64,000 nucleotides of DNA from CAG-411 sp963643465. GTDB taxonomy: Bacteria > Bacillota > Clostridia > Lachnospirales > Lachnospiraceae. This document shows positions 41,317 through 50,599 of this stretch, one piece after another. Under the pieces are notes generated by a model. It had not been told where the DNA came from. It did no database searches and saw only the letters and a program-made list of their open reading frames with translations. Position 1 is the first letter of the stretch, and every line of letters starts with the position of its first letter. The stretch spans positions 12,411 to 76,410 of the forward strand of contig CAVIJT010000014.1 in NCBI GenBank assembly GCA_963643465.1, given 5' to 3'. Both the position numbers and the translations under genes were made by a program.

Positions 41317-44187
41317 ATGAAAAGCAATGGCAAAGAAATAATGGGAGGACTGGAAGAAACAAGGCGTCCAATTGAGCGTGTGGGGTTAATTATATATACG
41401 TTATATTCAATTGGAGTTATGTCTTCTTGTGTGAAAGTAAATGCTCCAATTGGAGTAAATTACGCTTTATTTGGCATGATAGTAGTTTGCTGGATTTTAT
41501 TTTTTGTAAAATACGGGAGTTTTCATTCACGAACAATGGTAGAACTTCTTTGTATGCATGGAATGCTATTACTGCATGTTCTTTATGCACAGGATTTAAA
41601 AGGGGCATTGCCTTATTACGGTTCAGTAGTTGTGCTGGTTGGTCTGTATAGCTATTTGGATGAGGTGCTTGTTTCTACAGTATGTATAGGTGTTGTGTTT
41701 TTTATATATTTTGTCATTTTGCAGAAGGTGGATTTTTCCGATTCTGGCAGTGCTATATCTGCAACAATGCAAATGTCAAATATGTTTGTAATAGAATATT
41801 TAATTTATATATGGGTTTGCAAGCGAAATGAAAATACAGAGCGTATGCAAAGGACGATTGCAAATTTGCAGGAGGCAGAGAATAGCAGAGATGATTTTTT
41901 GGCTAATATCAGTCATGAGATTCGTACACCAATCAACACCATTTGTGGAATTAGTGAAATTTTATTGCAAAAGGAAATGCCAAGTGATATTCGTATGCAG
42001 TTGTATTATATCCAGACGGCTGGACGTAATTTAACATCTGTTATTAGTGATATTTTGGATTTTTCTGAATTGCAAAGTGGAAAAATAGAAATCGTGGAGG
42101 AAGAATACAATATCAGTTCTACTGTGAATGATGTCATTGATATGTCCATGGGAAAAATTAGTGAAAAGAAAAAGACGGAATTGATTGTCAATTGTGACGC
42201 TACCATCCCGTCTGTGATTAAGGGGGATGAAAAGAAAATCCGTCGTGTAATTTTGAACTTGCTTGATAATGCCATTAAATTCACAGAAGAGGGCTGTGTT
42301 TGCATGGATGTATCTTACCGTCGGGAGGAGTATGGAATCAATTTAATGATTACCATTCAAGATACGGGAATCGGTATGGAAGCGGCAGATTTGGAAAAAT
42401 TGTTCAATGGATTTACGCAGATAGATGCCAAAAGAAATCGAAGAAATGGTGGAATTGGGCTGGGACTTGCCATTTCTAATATTATGGTTAAAAAAATGGG
42501 CGGTATTATTACCATAAAGAGTAAACCAGGGCAGGGAACTACTGTGAAAGTCATTATTCCACAACAAGTTATTACCGATACTCCGATTGTGCAGTTAGAG
42601 GATAAAAATAAAATTAATGTGGGAATTTATATTAATTTAGAAGAATATATTTATCCTCAAGTACGAGATGCCTATACAAAAGTGGTGGATAGCGTATTAG
42701 AACAGATACAGGTGCGAAATCATATCTGTATGAATTTAACAGAAGTAAAGAGATGGCAAAATCAAGAAAAATTTACCCATATGATTATTACATTGTTGGA
42801 ATATGAGGAAGCAAAAGAGTATTTCGATGAATTGTCGGAAACCGTCAATGTTATAGTTATTCTGTTCCGTGAACAGGAGGAAAAAATCAGCAATCCTCGG
42901 TTATTAAAATTGTACAAGCCATTTTATGTACTGCCTCTTGTGTCTGTAGTAAAGGGTAGTATGCGTGGAAGAACTAAAAATGGCATAATTGGAAAACCAA
43001 AAGGATTTACTACAAAGAATGTAAAAATTTTGGTAGTAGATGATAATATTATGAATTTAAAAGTTATGGAAGGAATTTTAGGAAAATATAAAATTTCAGT
43101 TGTGACTGCCAACAGTGGAAAAGCTGCTTTACAGGTCATTGAAGAAAAAGACTTTGATTTGGTTTTAATGGATCATATGATGCCAGAAATGGATGGTATT
43201 GAAACTTTGCATCGAATTCGCAATATGGTAGGGAACTATTATCGTAGTGTGCCAATTATTGCCCTTACAGCTAACACTATTGCAGGAGCAAGAGAAATGT
43301 TTCTGGAAGAAGGTTTTGACGATTTCATGGAAAAACCGGTGGAAAATTCTGTGTTGGAGCGAGTGTTGCAGCGTAATTTGCCGGCAGATAAGATTGTATA
43401 CACTAAGGAAGAAGAGGACATAGAGGAAGTTAGCGATAAAAAACAGGAACAGCCAGCAAACTCTATAAAAGAAGAAAAGTCAACACCAAACGTAGAGGAG
43501 TTCAAAGTAAGTATAGAGCCACAGAAAGAGCAGACGACAGAAGAGATAGATACCATTGGGGATTTAGATAAGAAAACGGGTATGACCTTCTGTGGTGGTG
43601 AGGAAAACTGGATGGCAATTTTAAAAGTATGTGGAGATACAGCAGAGGAAAATAAAACAAAACTGGAGGAATTCTATCAGACAAAGAATTGGAAAGAATA
43701 CACGATTTTGATTCATGGAGTGAAAAGTTCTATGAAAACCATTGGTGCTATGCCCCTTTCAGAGATGGCAAAAGCACTGGAGCATGCAGGAAAAGTGGGA
43801 GATGTAGCATATATAGAGGATCATCATGAGGAGATGCTGGAAGAGTATAACCGAGTAGATTCCTTTTTACATGCCAGTCCACTGTTGTATGAACAAAGCA
43901 AAAGTATCATAGAAGAAAAGAAAGAGTATAAGTCTATGGATGAGGCTTTGTTTGATGAAAAAATCGTACAGTTGGAAACTGCTATGTACAATTTTGATGG
44001 GGATGGTATGATTACCATTTTAAAGAGTCTTTTGGATTATGAATATGGCGGAGTTCCGCTGGACAAAACACTGGCATCTATTCTTCGAAAAGTAGAAATG
44101 ACGGACTACATGTCAGCTTATGACACTCTTGTAAAAGTAAAAAATGAATTGACTAGAAAAAAAGAAAAGTCACAAGAGGAGGGATAA
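41317..44187 (+). CDS. Membrane hybrid histidine kinase with REC and Hpt domains
   Basis: A 956-residue phosphorelay protein. About residues 15-170 hold five or six membrane segments with little outside the membrane, a MASE-like input module. Next come HisKA (NISHEIRTPINTICGISEIL, His about 201), HATPase (LNLLDNAIKFTE, QDTGIGM, GLGLAISNIM), a poorly conserved receiver-like stretch (about 430-560), and a true receiver (ILVVDDN, phospho-Asp in VLMDHMMPEMDGIE about 618). An Hpt domain follows (ILIHGVKSSMKTIGA, His about 800), with a ~120-residue helical tail. AAGGGGGG lies 8 nt upstream of the ATG. The next hybrid kinase begins 3 bp after its stop, so the two are co-expressed. Confidence 0.93.
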   Translation: MKSNGKEIMGGLEETRRPIERVGLIIYTLYSIGVMSSCVKVNAPIGVNYALFGMIVVCWILFFVKYGSFHSRTMVELLCMHGMLLLHVLYAQDLKGALPYYGSVVVLVGLYSYLDEVLVSTVCIGVVFFIYFVILQKVDFSDSGSAISATMQMSNMFVIEYLIYIWVCKRNENTERMQRTIANLQEAENSRDDFLANISHEIRTPINTICGISEILLQKEMPSDIRMQLYYIQTAGRNLTSVISDILDFSELQSGKIEIVEEEYNISSTVNDVIDMSMGKISEKKKTELIVNCDATIPSVIKGDEKKIRRVILNLLDNAIKFTEEGCVCMDVSYRREEYGINLMITIQDTGIGMEAADLEKLFNGFTQIDAKRNRRNGGIGLGLAISNIMVKKMGGIITIKSKPGQGTTVKVIIPQQVITDTPIVQLEDKNKINVGIYINLEEYIYPQVRDAYTKVVDSVLEQIQVRNHICMNLTEVKRWQNQEKFTHMIITLLEYEEAKEYFDELSETVNVIVILFREQEEKISNPRLLKLYKPFYVLPLVSVVKGSMRGRTKNGIIGKPKGFTTKNVKILVVDDNIMNLKVMEGILGKYKISVVTANSGKAALQVIEEKDFDLVLMDHMMPEMDGIETLHRIRNMVGNYYRSVPIIALTANTIAGAREMFLEEGFDDFMEKPVENSVLERVLQRNLPADKIVYTKEEEDIEEVSDKKQEQPANSIKEEKSTPNVEEFKVSIEPQKEQTTEEIDTIGDLDKKTGMTFCGGEENWMAILKVCGDTAEENKTKLEEFYQTKNWKEYTILIHGVKSSMKTIGAMPLSEMAKALEHAGKVGDVAYIEDHHEEMLEEYNRVDSFLHASPLLYEQSKSIIEEKKEYKSMDEALFDEKIVQLETAMYNFDGDGMITILKSLLDYEYGGVPLDKTLASILRKVEMTDYMSAYDTLVKVKNELTRKKEKSQEEG

Positions 44188-44190
44188 CCC

Positions 44191-46863
44191 ATGATGAATC
44201 GAATTCGTAAATTTTGCATAGGTTCTAATGAGCGTGAGTATCAGCTGCGAGAACGGTTATTCCGTTTCCTTCTGTTACTTTGTTCAGCCATAGCCATAGT
44301 GGGAACATTAGAAACGTCGATACTGTCCAGAGATTTTCGTTTTGTATTGCCTATTTATCTTAGCATATTTGTGATTGGGCTTATATTGCGTCCTTTTTTA
44401 AGAAAAGGAAAAATTGACACAGCAATTTGGTGTGTTGGTTTATTGCTTGCTTTAGGCGTTGTTCCTATTAGTATCTTTTCAGGGGGAGGATTGGGCTCTG
44501 GTGCATTAGTATGGGCGACAACACCGTTTATTTATGGATTTATGTTGTTTTCCGGAAAGCGATTGAAACTCTTTCTTGGAATTGTCTTTGTAGAGGACAT
44601 ATTCATGCTGGGAGTAGCATATTTGCATCCTGAATACATTGCACCGCTAGACAATGCGGCACTTGGATATATAGATAGTTTTTTTTCTATTGCGATTGTA
44701 GGAATGGGCATGGGAAGTATTATTTGGTTTCAGATTCAGCTTTATGAAGCAGAGTATGCCTTGGCACTTCAGCAAAAAGAAAAGATTGAGCAGCTCAGCA
44801 ATTCCAGAGAGCAGTTTTTTGCGTCCATGAGTCATGAACTTCGAAGTCCTATCAATAGTATTGTAGGATTAAATGAGTTAATTATACGGGAAAGCAGCAA
44901 TGCTAAAGTTCAGGAATATTCTCGGAATATTTTTCAAATCAGTCGAATGCTACTAAACTTAATCAACGATATATTGGATTTTTCTCAGATTGAAATTCAG
45001 CAGATGAGTATTGTAAAACTTCCTTATAACACAGAAAATATGTTTCAGGAAGTAATTGATATGATTATGGTTCGTACGCAGGAAAAGAAATTGGAATTTC
45101 GAGTACAGATTGACGATACATTACCAAAAAAGTTAATTGGTGATAAGAAACGTATTCAGCAAATTTTACTGAATTTACTGACAAATGCAGTAAAATACAC
45201 AAAGGAAGGATCGGTTACGTTGCTTGCTTATGGAGAAAAAATAGGAGAGCGACAGATTCGAATGACAATTTCGGTGGAAGACACTGGTGTTGGAATTAAG
45301 AAAGAAAATTTAGAATTTTTGTTTGATGCTTTTCGTAGAATCGATGAGGAGAATTCTTCAAGAATTGAGGGAAGCGGACTGGGACTTTCTATTACAAAGC
45401 AATTGGTGGAACTTATGGGCGGTCAGATTAAAGTAGACAGCATTTATACAAAAAGTTCTAAATTCACAGTGATTTTTGAGCAAGAAATAGAAAAAGAGAC
45501 TCCAATCGGAAATGCAAATTTTATTTCCCATCAGGTTGGAAAATTAGAGAAGTATGTACCAACATTTCACGCACCGGAAGGACGCATACTGATTGTAGAT
45601 GATAGTGTAGTGAATTTGCAGGTAGTAACAAAATTATTAGAGGAAACCAAAGTACAAATTGATATAGCAGCAAGTGGGGCAGAAGGGCTACAAAAAACCA
45701 AAGAAAAGTTTTATCATGTGATATTACTTGACAATCGAATGAGTGGCATGAGTGGTTCTGAAACTTGTCGGGAAATTAGACGACAGGAGAACGGATTGTG
45801 TCGTGGGTCTAAAATCATTCTTTGTACTGCGGAAGCCGCAGATGTGGCACAAAAAATTGTAGAAGAAAATCAATTCAGTGGATATTTGGAAAAACCGATG
45901 GACGGAATTCGATTAGAGCGCATGGTGTTGGAACATTTACCAAGTGAGTTGGTGGAGCAATGTGAGATAAAACACACTTATGAACAAGACAATGTAACTG
46001 TTTTTCAACACAATAAGAAAAAAATATGTATTACCACAGACAGCATGTGTGATTTGTCTGAAGAAATGTTGGAGATGTATCAAATTCGAGTTATGAATTT
46101 GTATGTTAAGACAGATCAGGGACGTTTTGCAGATTCACAGGAGATTGATGTGGATAGTGTTCGATACCGCTTGGAAACAGGGGAAAATGGCGTGGTAACA
46201 GACAGTGCCACGGTAAAAGAATTTGAAGAATTTTTTGCAGATGTGCTTACAGAGGTTGAGGAAGTGATTCACATTTCTATGGCAAAGCATATGGGTAAGA
46301 CGTATTCCAGAGCAACGACAGCTGCAAAAAGTTTTGACCATGTGCATGTGGTGGATGCGGGGCATCTTTCCTGTGGACAAGGACTTTTGGCACTAAAGGC
46401 TGCAAAGAAACTGACAGAAGGGGCCAATAAAGAACAGTTATTGGCGTATATTGAGGAGCAGAAAAATCAAATAGAGACAGTGGTGCTTATGCCAGACATC
46501 CAATTGTTTTATCAACATGGCTATATCAATCGTTTCATTACGAAAATATGTGGCCTGTTTCAGTGGCGTCCAGTGCTTGCTATGAGGCAAAGTCAGCTAA
46601 AAGTCATATCTATGCGACGGGGAAAAATGGAAAAAGCATGGAAAGGTTTGGTTCGTTCCCAATTACAAAATAGAAGAAACCTTGATGAAGAAGTGTTAAT
46701 TATCAATCATACAGGTTGTAGTGCAAGTCAATTAGAAAATTTTTGTCAGGAGGTGCAAAAGGAGATGCCCCTTACAAAGATTATCACTGAGAAAGCATCG
46801 GTTTCTACTGCATGTACAGCTGGATTGCATATTGTGGGAATGGCATTTTCTAAAAGCAAATAG
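44191..46863 (+). CDS. Membrane hybrid histidine kinase fused to a DegV (fatty-acid-binding) domain
   Basis: An 890-residue protein with an unusual domain string. About 25-190 is a multi-pass membrane module. HisKA has SMSHELRSPINSIVGLNELI (His about 215), and HATPase has LNLLTNAVKYT and GSGLGLSITKQLVELMGG. The receiver is about 465-590 (ILIVDDS, phospho-Asp in ILLDNRMSGMSG). From about 610 to the end is a DegV/FakB-type domain: ICITTDSMCDLSEEML, GVVTDSATVKEFEEFF, ISMAKHMGKTYSRA and LIINHTGCSASQLENF. DegV proteins bind a fatty acid and present it to FakA. Here the domain could sense lipid status or be an output. The start has GAGGAGGGA 6-7 nt upstream. Confidence 0.92.
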   Translation: MMNRIRKFCIGSNEREYQLRERLFRFLLLLCSAIAIVGTLETSILSRDFRFVLPIYLSIFVIGLILRPFLRKGKIDTAIWCVGLLLALGVVPISIFSGGGLGSGALVWATTPFIYGFMLFSGKRLKLFLGIVFVEDIFMLGVAYLHPEYIAPLDNAALGYIDSFFSIAIVGMGMGSIIWFQIQLYEAEYALALQQKEKIEQLSNSREQFFASMSHELRSPINSIVGLNELIIRESSNAKVQEYSRNIFQISRMLLNLINDILDFSQIEIQQMSIVKLPYNTENMFQEVIDMIMVRTQEKKLEFRVQIDDTLPKKLIGDKKRIQQILLNLLTNAVKYTKEGSVTLLAYGEKIGERQIRMTISVEDTGVGIKKENLEFLFDAFRRIDEENSSRIEGSGLGLSITKQLVELMGGQIKVDSIYTKSSKFTVIFEQEIEKETPIGNANFISHQVGKLEKYVPTFHAPEGRILIVDDSVVNLQVVTKLLEETKVQIDIAASGAEGLQKTKEKFYHVILLDNRMSGMSGSETCREIRRQENGLCRGSKIILCTAEAADVAQKIVEENQFSGYLEKPMDGIRLERMVLEHLPSELVEQCEIKHTYEQDNVTVFQHNKKKICITTDSMCDLSEEMLEMYQIRVMNLYVKTDQGRFADSQEIDVDSVRYRLETGENGVVTDSATVKEFEEFFADVLTEVEEVIHISMAKHMGKTYSRATTAAKSFDHVHVVDAGHLSCGQGLLALKAAKKLTEGANKEQLLAYIEEQKNQIETVVLMPDIQLFYQHGYINRFITKICGLFQWRPVLAMRQSQLKVISMRRGKMEKAWKGLVRSQLQNRRNLDEEVLIINHTGCSASQLENFCQEVQKEMPLTKIITEKASVSTACTAGLHIVGMAFSKSK

Positions 46864-47323
46864 CGAAGAATTTCATAAGTAAAGATTAAAAAAGCCAGCG
46901 GTTTTTCTTGCTTAAAAGTATAGGATGCTATAGTTTCATCCCTAACAGCAGAGGCATATGGCGCAAACGGTAAGATTGGAGATAGCCTTACTTATTTGAA
47001 ATAAAAACAGGTGTACAAGTAATATAATGCAAGGTGTAAAGTCTTTTAGTAAGGCTTTACACCTTTTTCAGTTTCGTTAATAGTGAGGAAAGTTTAGTGT
47101 TTGCATAAAGATTTGGCGAGCATCGCCAGAATCCCAGAAATATCTTCAATTATGTTTTACGAAAAATTAAATAATATGTAATAGAATGGAAAATATACTG
47201 TGATACAATATAAGAAAGTATTTGTGAAAACGTGTCGAAAAAACTCGGAATTTTACGAAATGAAATGTTTTTATTGCTATTATGTAAAATTGAAATAAAA
47301 TTTTGCAAAAACGAAAAGTCGCA
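46864..47323. other. Intergenic region before glgC, with a terminator
   Basis: After the DegV-kinase gene come several small stem-loops (around 46920-47000) not matching a riboswitch I know. A strong terminator AAGGTGTAAAG/CTTTACACCTTTTT (47031-47068) follows, then AT-rich DNA up to the glgC promoter. The 160 nt between the kinase stop and the terminator are structured and could be a processed 3' UTR. No gene seen. Confidence 0.6.
47031..47068 (+). terminator. Terminator of the signalling block
   Basis: AAGGTGTAAAG and CTTTACACC flank a short loop and are followed by TTTTT; it ends the hybrid-kinase transcript. Confidence 0.9.
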
Positions 47324-47352
47324 TTTACATTAGCAAAAAAGGATGGTATAAT
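47324..47352 (+). promoter_or_regulatory. glgC-glgD promoter
   Basis: TTTACA (47324-47329), 17-bp spacer, TATAAT (47347-47352), leaving a leader of about 145 nt before the glgC start. Confidence 0.8.
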
Positions 47353-47504
47353 ATTTCTAAATGTTTGCTATGATAAGGGAGGATTCTTTATATCCCATAG
47401 AAGATAGAGAGAAGTGAGAGCATACGATTCAGTATTGTATTGAACAGTAATGCAGGTTATTGTAGTTGCACATTACATTATGAACTACTTGAGAGGTGAT
47501 AGAC

Positions 47505-48779
47505 GTGATTAAGAAAGAGATGATAGCCATGCTGTTGGCAGGTGGACAAGGTTCACGATTGGGCGTTTTGACTGCCAATGTTGCTAAGCCAGCAGTTTCC
47601 TTTGGAGGAAAGTATCGTATTATTGACTTCCCGCTGAGTAACTGTATTAACTCAGGTGTGGATACAGTCGGAGTTTTGACACAGTATCAGCCATTAAAGC
47701 TGAATACGCATATCGGAATTGGTATTCCTTGGGATTTGGATAGAAATATCGGAGGAGTTTCTATTTTGCCACCATATGAGAAGAGTGGAAATAGTGAGTG
47801 GTACACTGGTACTGCCAATGCTATTTTTCAGAATCTCGCATATATGGAACAGTACAATCCGGAATATGTACTAATTCTTGGCGGTGACCATATTTACAAG
47901 ATGGATTATGAAGTTATGCTTCAGTTCCATAAAGAGAATAAGGCTGACGTTACAGTGGCTACTATGCCGGTTCCTATAGAAGAGGCAAGCCGTTTTGGTG
48001 TAGCCATTACAGATGACAAGAAGCGAATTTCTGAATTTGAAGAAAAACCGGAGCATCCAAGAAGTAATTTAGCGTCTATGGGTATCTACATATTCTCATG
48101 GCCAGTGCTTCGTGATGCATTAATCAAATTGCAGGAACAGCCTGGACTGGATTTTGGTATGCACGTTTTGCCATATTGTTTGGAAAAAGGAGACAGATTG
48201 TTTGCCTATGAGTTTAATGGTTATTGGAAAGATGTTGGAACTTTGGCAGCATATTGGGAAGCAAATATGGAGCTTATTGATTTAATTCCAGAATTTAATT
48301 TATATGAAGAATTTTGGAAGATTTATACGAAGGCAGACCGCATTCCACCACAGTTTATCTCTAGTGATGCAGTGATTGATAAAGCAATCATAGGAGATGC
48401 TTGTGAGATATATGGAGAAGTACATAATTCAGTGATTGGTTCTGGAGTATACATTGGACCTGGAGTAGTGATTCGCGATTCGATTATCATGAACTCTACA
48501 TCCATTGGTGATCGAACCATAGTGGACAAGGCAGTAATTGCAGAGAATGTAGTAGTGGGCAATGATTGTCATATTGGTGTAGGCGAAGAAGCACCAAATG
48601 TACTAAAGAAGGATGTATACGCGTTCGGACTTGCTACCATTGGAGAGAACAGTGTTATTCCAGGTGGTATCCGAGTTGGTAAGAATACAGCAATTTCCGG
48701 TGTGACAGAACCTGGAGATTATCCAAATGGATTGTTAGAGAGTGGACAAGTAATTATTAAGGCAGGTGACAGACAATGA
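47505..48779 (+). CDS. glgC: Glucose-1-phosphate adenylyltransferase, catalytic subunit
   Basis: Makes ADP-glucose, the donor for glycogen synthesis; it is the committed and usually allosteric step. The 424-residue protein begins with the pyrophosphorylase signature MLLAGGQGSRLGVLTANVAKPA. It also has ILGGDHIYKMDY (catalytic Asp), FEEKPEHP and MGIYIFSWPVL. A left-handed beta-helix follows toward the C-terminus (IRDSIIMNSTSIGDRTIVDKA). Two in-frame GTG codons are possible; GTG 47505 has GAGAGG about 8 nt upstream and is preferred over 47496, which overlaps it. The last four bases overlap glgD (ATGA), so translation is coupled. Confidence 0.97.
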   Translation: MIKKEMIAMLLAGGQGSRLGVLTANVAKPAVSFGGKYRIIDFPLSNCINSGVDTVGVLTQYQPLKLNTHIGIGIPWDLDRNIGGVSILPPYEKSGNSEWYTGTANAIFQNLAYMEQYNPEYVLILGGDHIYKMDYEVMLQFHKENKADVTVATMPVPIEEASRFGVAITDDKKRISEFEEKPEHPRSNLASMGIYIFSWPVLRDALIKLQEQPGLDFGMHVLPYCLEKGDRLFAYEFNGYWKDVGTLAAYWEANMELIDLIPEFNLYEEFWKIYTKADRIPPQFISSDAVIDKAIIGDACEIYGEVHNSVIGSGVYIGPGVVIRDSIIMNSTSIGDRTIVDKAVIAENVVVGNDCHIGVGEEAPNVLKKDVYAFGLATIGENSVIPGGIRVGKNTAISGVTEPGDYPNGLLESGQVIIKAGDRQ

Positions 48780-49897
48780 GAGCAGTTGGAATCGTATTAG
48801 CAGGTGGTAACAGTAACAGATTGGAAGAATTATCAAATAAGAGAGCGGTTGCAGCTATGCCTATTGCCGGTGGATATCGAAGTATTGACTTTGCTTTGAG
48901 TAACATGTCCAACTCCCATGTACAGAAGGTAGCAGTATTGCCACAGTATAATGCAAGATCATTGAACGAGCATTTGAATTCTGCAAAATGGTGGGATTTC
49001 GGTCGTAAACAGGGTGGTCTGTTTGTATTTACACCAACCATTACCGCTGAGAATGGCAACTGGTATCGTGGTACTGCAGATGCTATTGCACAAAACTTAT
49101 CTTTCTTAAAGAGTAGTCATGAGCCATATGTAATTATTGCATCTGGTGATGGTGTCTATAAGATGGATTATAATAAGATGTTAGAGTATCATGTGGCTAA
49201 GAAAGCAGATATTACTGTTGCAACAAAGACACTTCCTGCTGGAGAGGATGCCACAAGATTTGGTGTCATTCGTACCGATGCAGATGACCGTATCGTAGAA
49301 TTTGAAGAAAAGCCAGTTGTAACAGATTACAATAAGGTTTCTGCTGGTATTTACGTGATTCGTCGTAGATTGCTCATTGAGTTAATCGAGAAGGCAATGG
49401 AGGACGAGCAGCATGATTTTGTAAAAGATATCTTAATTCGTTATAAGAACTGGAAGCGCATTTATGCTTATGAGATGGAAGGATATTGGAGTAATATTTC
49501 CACTGTGGCTTCTTATTATAAGACCAACATGGATTTCTTGCAGAAAGATATTCGCGATTATTTCTTTAAGCAGTATCCGGATGTATACTCTAAGGTGGAT
49601 GATTTACCACCAGCTAAATATAATGTAGGGTCTAGCGTAAAGAATAGCTTGATTTCCAGTGGATGTATCATCAATGGTACAGTGGAAAATTCTGTATTGT
49701 TTAAAGAAGTTTATATTGGTAATAATGTTACTATTAAGAATTCCATCATTTTAAATGATGCGTATATTGGTGACAACACTTATATTGAGAACTGTATTGT
49801 GGAAAGTAGGGACACAATCCGTTCCGATATGACATATATAGGTGCTGAAGACAACATTCGAATTGTTGTTGAGAAAAATGAACGGTATGTATTGTAG
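48776..49897 (+). CDS. glgD: Glucose-1-phosphate adenylyltransferase subunit GlgD
   Basis: The second subunit of the Firmicute ADP-glucose pyrophosphorylase, which pairs with GlgC and raises its activity and changes its regulation. At 373 residues it lacks part of the catalytic signature: VLAGGNSNRLEELSNKRAVA replaces the GGxGxRL-type loop. SGDGVYKMDYN takes the place of GGDHIYKMD. The C-terminal beta-helix is present (NSIILNDAYIGDNTYIENC). It overlaps glgC by four bases. No glycogen synthase gene follows; glgB is about 35 kb upstream. A 270-bp gap without recognisable signals leads to spoVG. Confidence 0.95.
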   Translation: MRAVGIVLAGGNSNRLEELSNKRAVAAMPIAGGYRSIDFALSNMSNSHVQKVAVLPQYNARSLNEHLNSAKWWDFGRKQGGLFVFTPTITAENGNWYRGTADAIAQNLSFLKSSHEPYVIIASGDGVYKMDYNKMLEYHVAKKADITVATKTLPAGEDATRFGVIRTDADDRIVEFEEKPVVTDYNKVSAGIYVIRRRLLIELIEKAMEDEQHDFVKDILIRYKNWKRIYAYEMEGYWSNISTVASYYKTNMDFLQKDIRDYFFKQYPDVYSKVDDLPPAKYNVGSSVKNSLISSGCIINGTVENSVLFKEVYIGNNVTIKNSIILNDAYIGDNTYIENCIVESRDTIRSDMTYIGAEDNIRIVVEKNERYVL

Positions 49898-50166
49898 ACA
49901 GCTTAGTTGACAACTGATACAGCGAAGAAGATTTTAGCTGTACTTGTTTGCAGAAATGATTTTTTCATAAGGGGTCAAGCAGCATGATATCAGATAGGAG
50001 ATTGGCTATCTTCTGGCAGTAATTGGTCAGAGCAATCTCAAATATGTACGCATAAAAGCGAAGAGATAACAAATGCTGTAAGAGAAATCAAGGCAGTTTG
50101 CGGACAAATAACAAGGCACAAGAAATGACACATACCACAGACTTATAAAAAAGGGGGCTTACAAGT

Positions 50167-50451
50167 ATGCAGATTACAGACGTAAGAGTAAGAAAAGTGA
50201 GTAAAGAAGGTAAAATGAAAGCGGTTGTTTCTATCACAATTGATAATGAATTTGTTGTGCATGACATTAAGATTATCGAGGGCGAGAAAGGGTATTTTAT
50301 CGCAATGCCTAGCAGAAAAGCTGGCGATGGAGAGTATAGAGATATTGCTCATCCAATTAACTCTGAGACTAGAGATAAGATTCAAAAAATTATTTTAGAA
50401 AAATATGAAATTGCACTTACCGAAGAAGAAGAGACTTTGGAAGTAATATAA
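50167..50451 (+). CDS. spoVG: SpoVG, RNA/DNA-binding regulator
   Basis: A 94-residue protein that covers the whole SpoVG fold: MQITDVRVRKVSKEGKMKAV, the central IDNEFVVHDIKIIEG, and FIAMPSRK followed by YRDIAHPINSETR. SpoVG is conserved in Firmicutes; it affects sporulation septation and cell-surface genes and binds nucleic acid. AAGGGGGC lies about 10 nt before the ATG. The gene stands alone, with a hairpin terminator 36 bp after its stop. In many Firmicutes spoVG adjoins purR or glmU, which are not seen here. The acidic tail EEEETLEVI is short. Confidence 0.97.
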   Translation: MQITDVRVRKVSKEGKMKAVVSITIDNEFVVHDIKIIEGEKGYFIAMPSRKAGDGEYRDIAHPINSETRDKIQKIILEKYEIALTEEEETLEVI

Positions 50452-50486
50452 TCAATGCTTTCCCTACAAAGCGTGTTTTTCCAATG

Positions 50487-50515
50487 CAGCCTGTGTATTT
50501 ACACAGGCTGTATTT
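50487..50515 (+). terminator. spoVG terminator
   Basis: CAGCCTGTGT-ATTT-ACACAGGCTG followed by TATTTAG; strong stem but a weak T-tract. Confidence 0.75.
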
Positions 50516-50599
50516 AGATTACAGGAGTGCCAATATAGGGAAGTGTGCCTGTCATAGTGAAAAATATGTATTCATAAGAAAGAATGGAGGTGGAGAAAA

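Noticed and set aside
46920..47000. c-di-GMP riboswitch after the DegV-kinase gene
   Set aside because: GGCGCAAACGG looked suggestive, but the rest of the GEMM core is missing and the position is a 3' region ended by a terminator.
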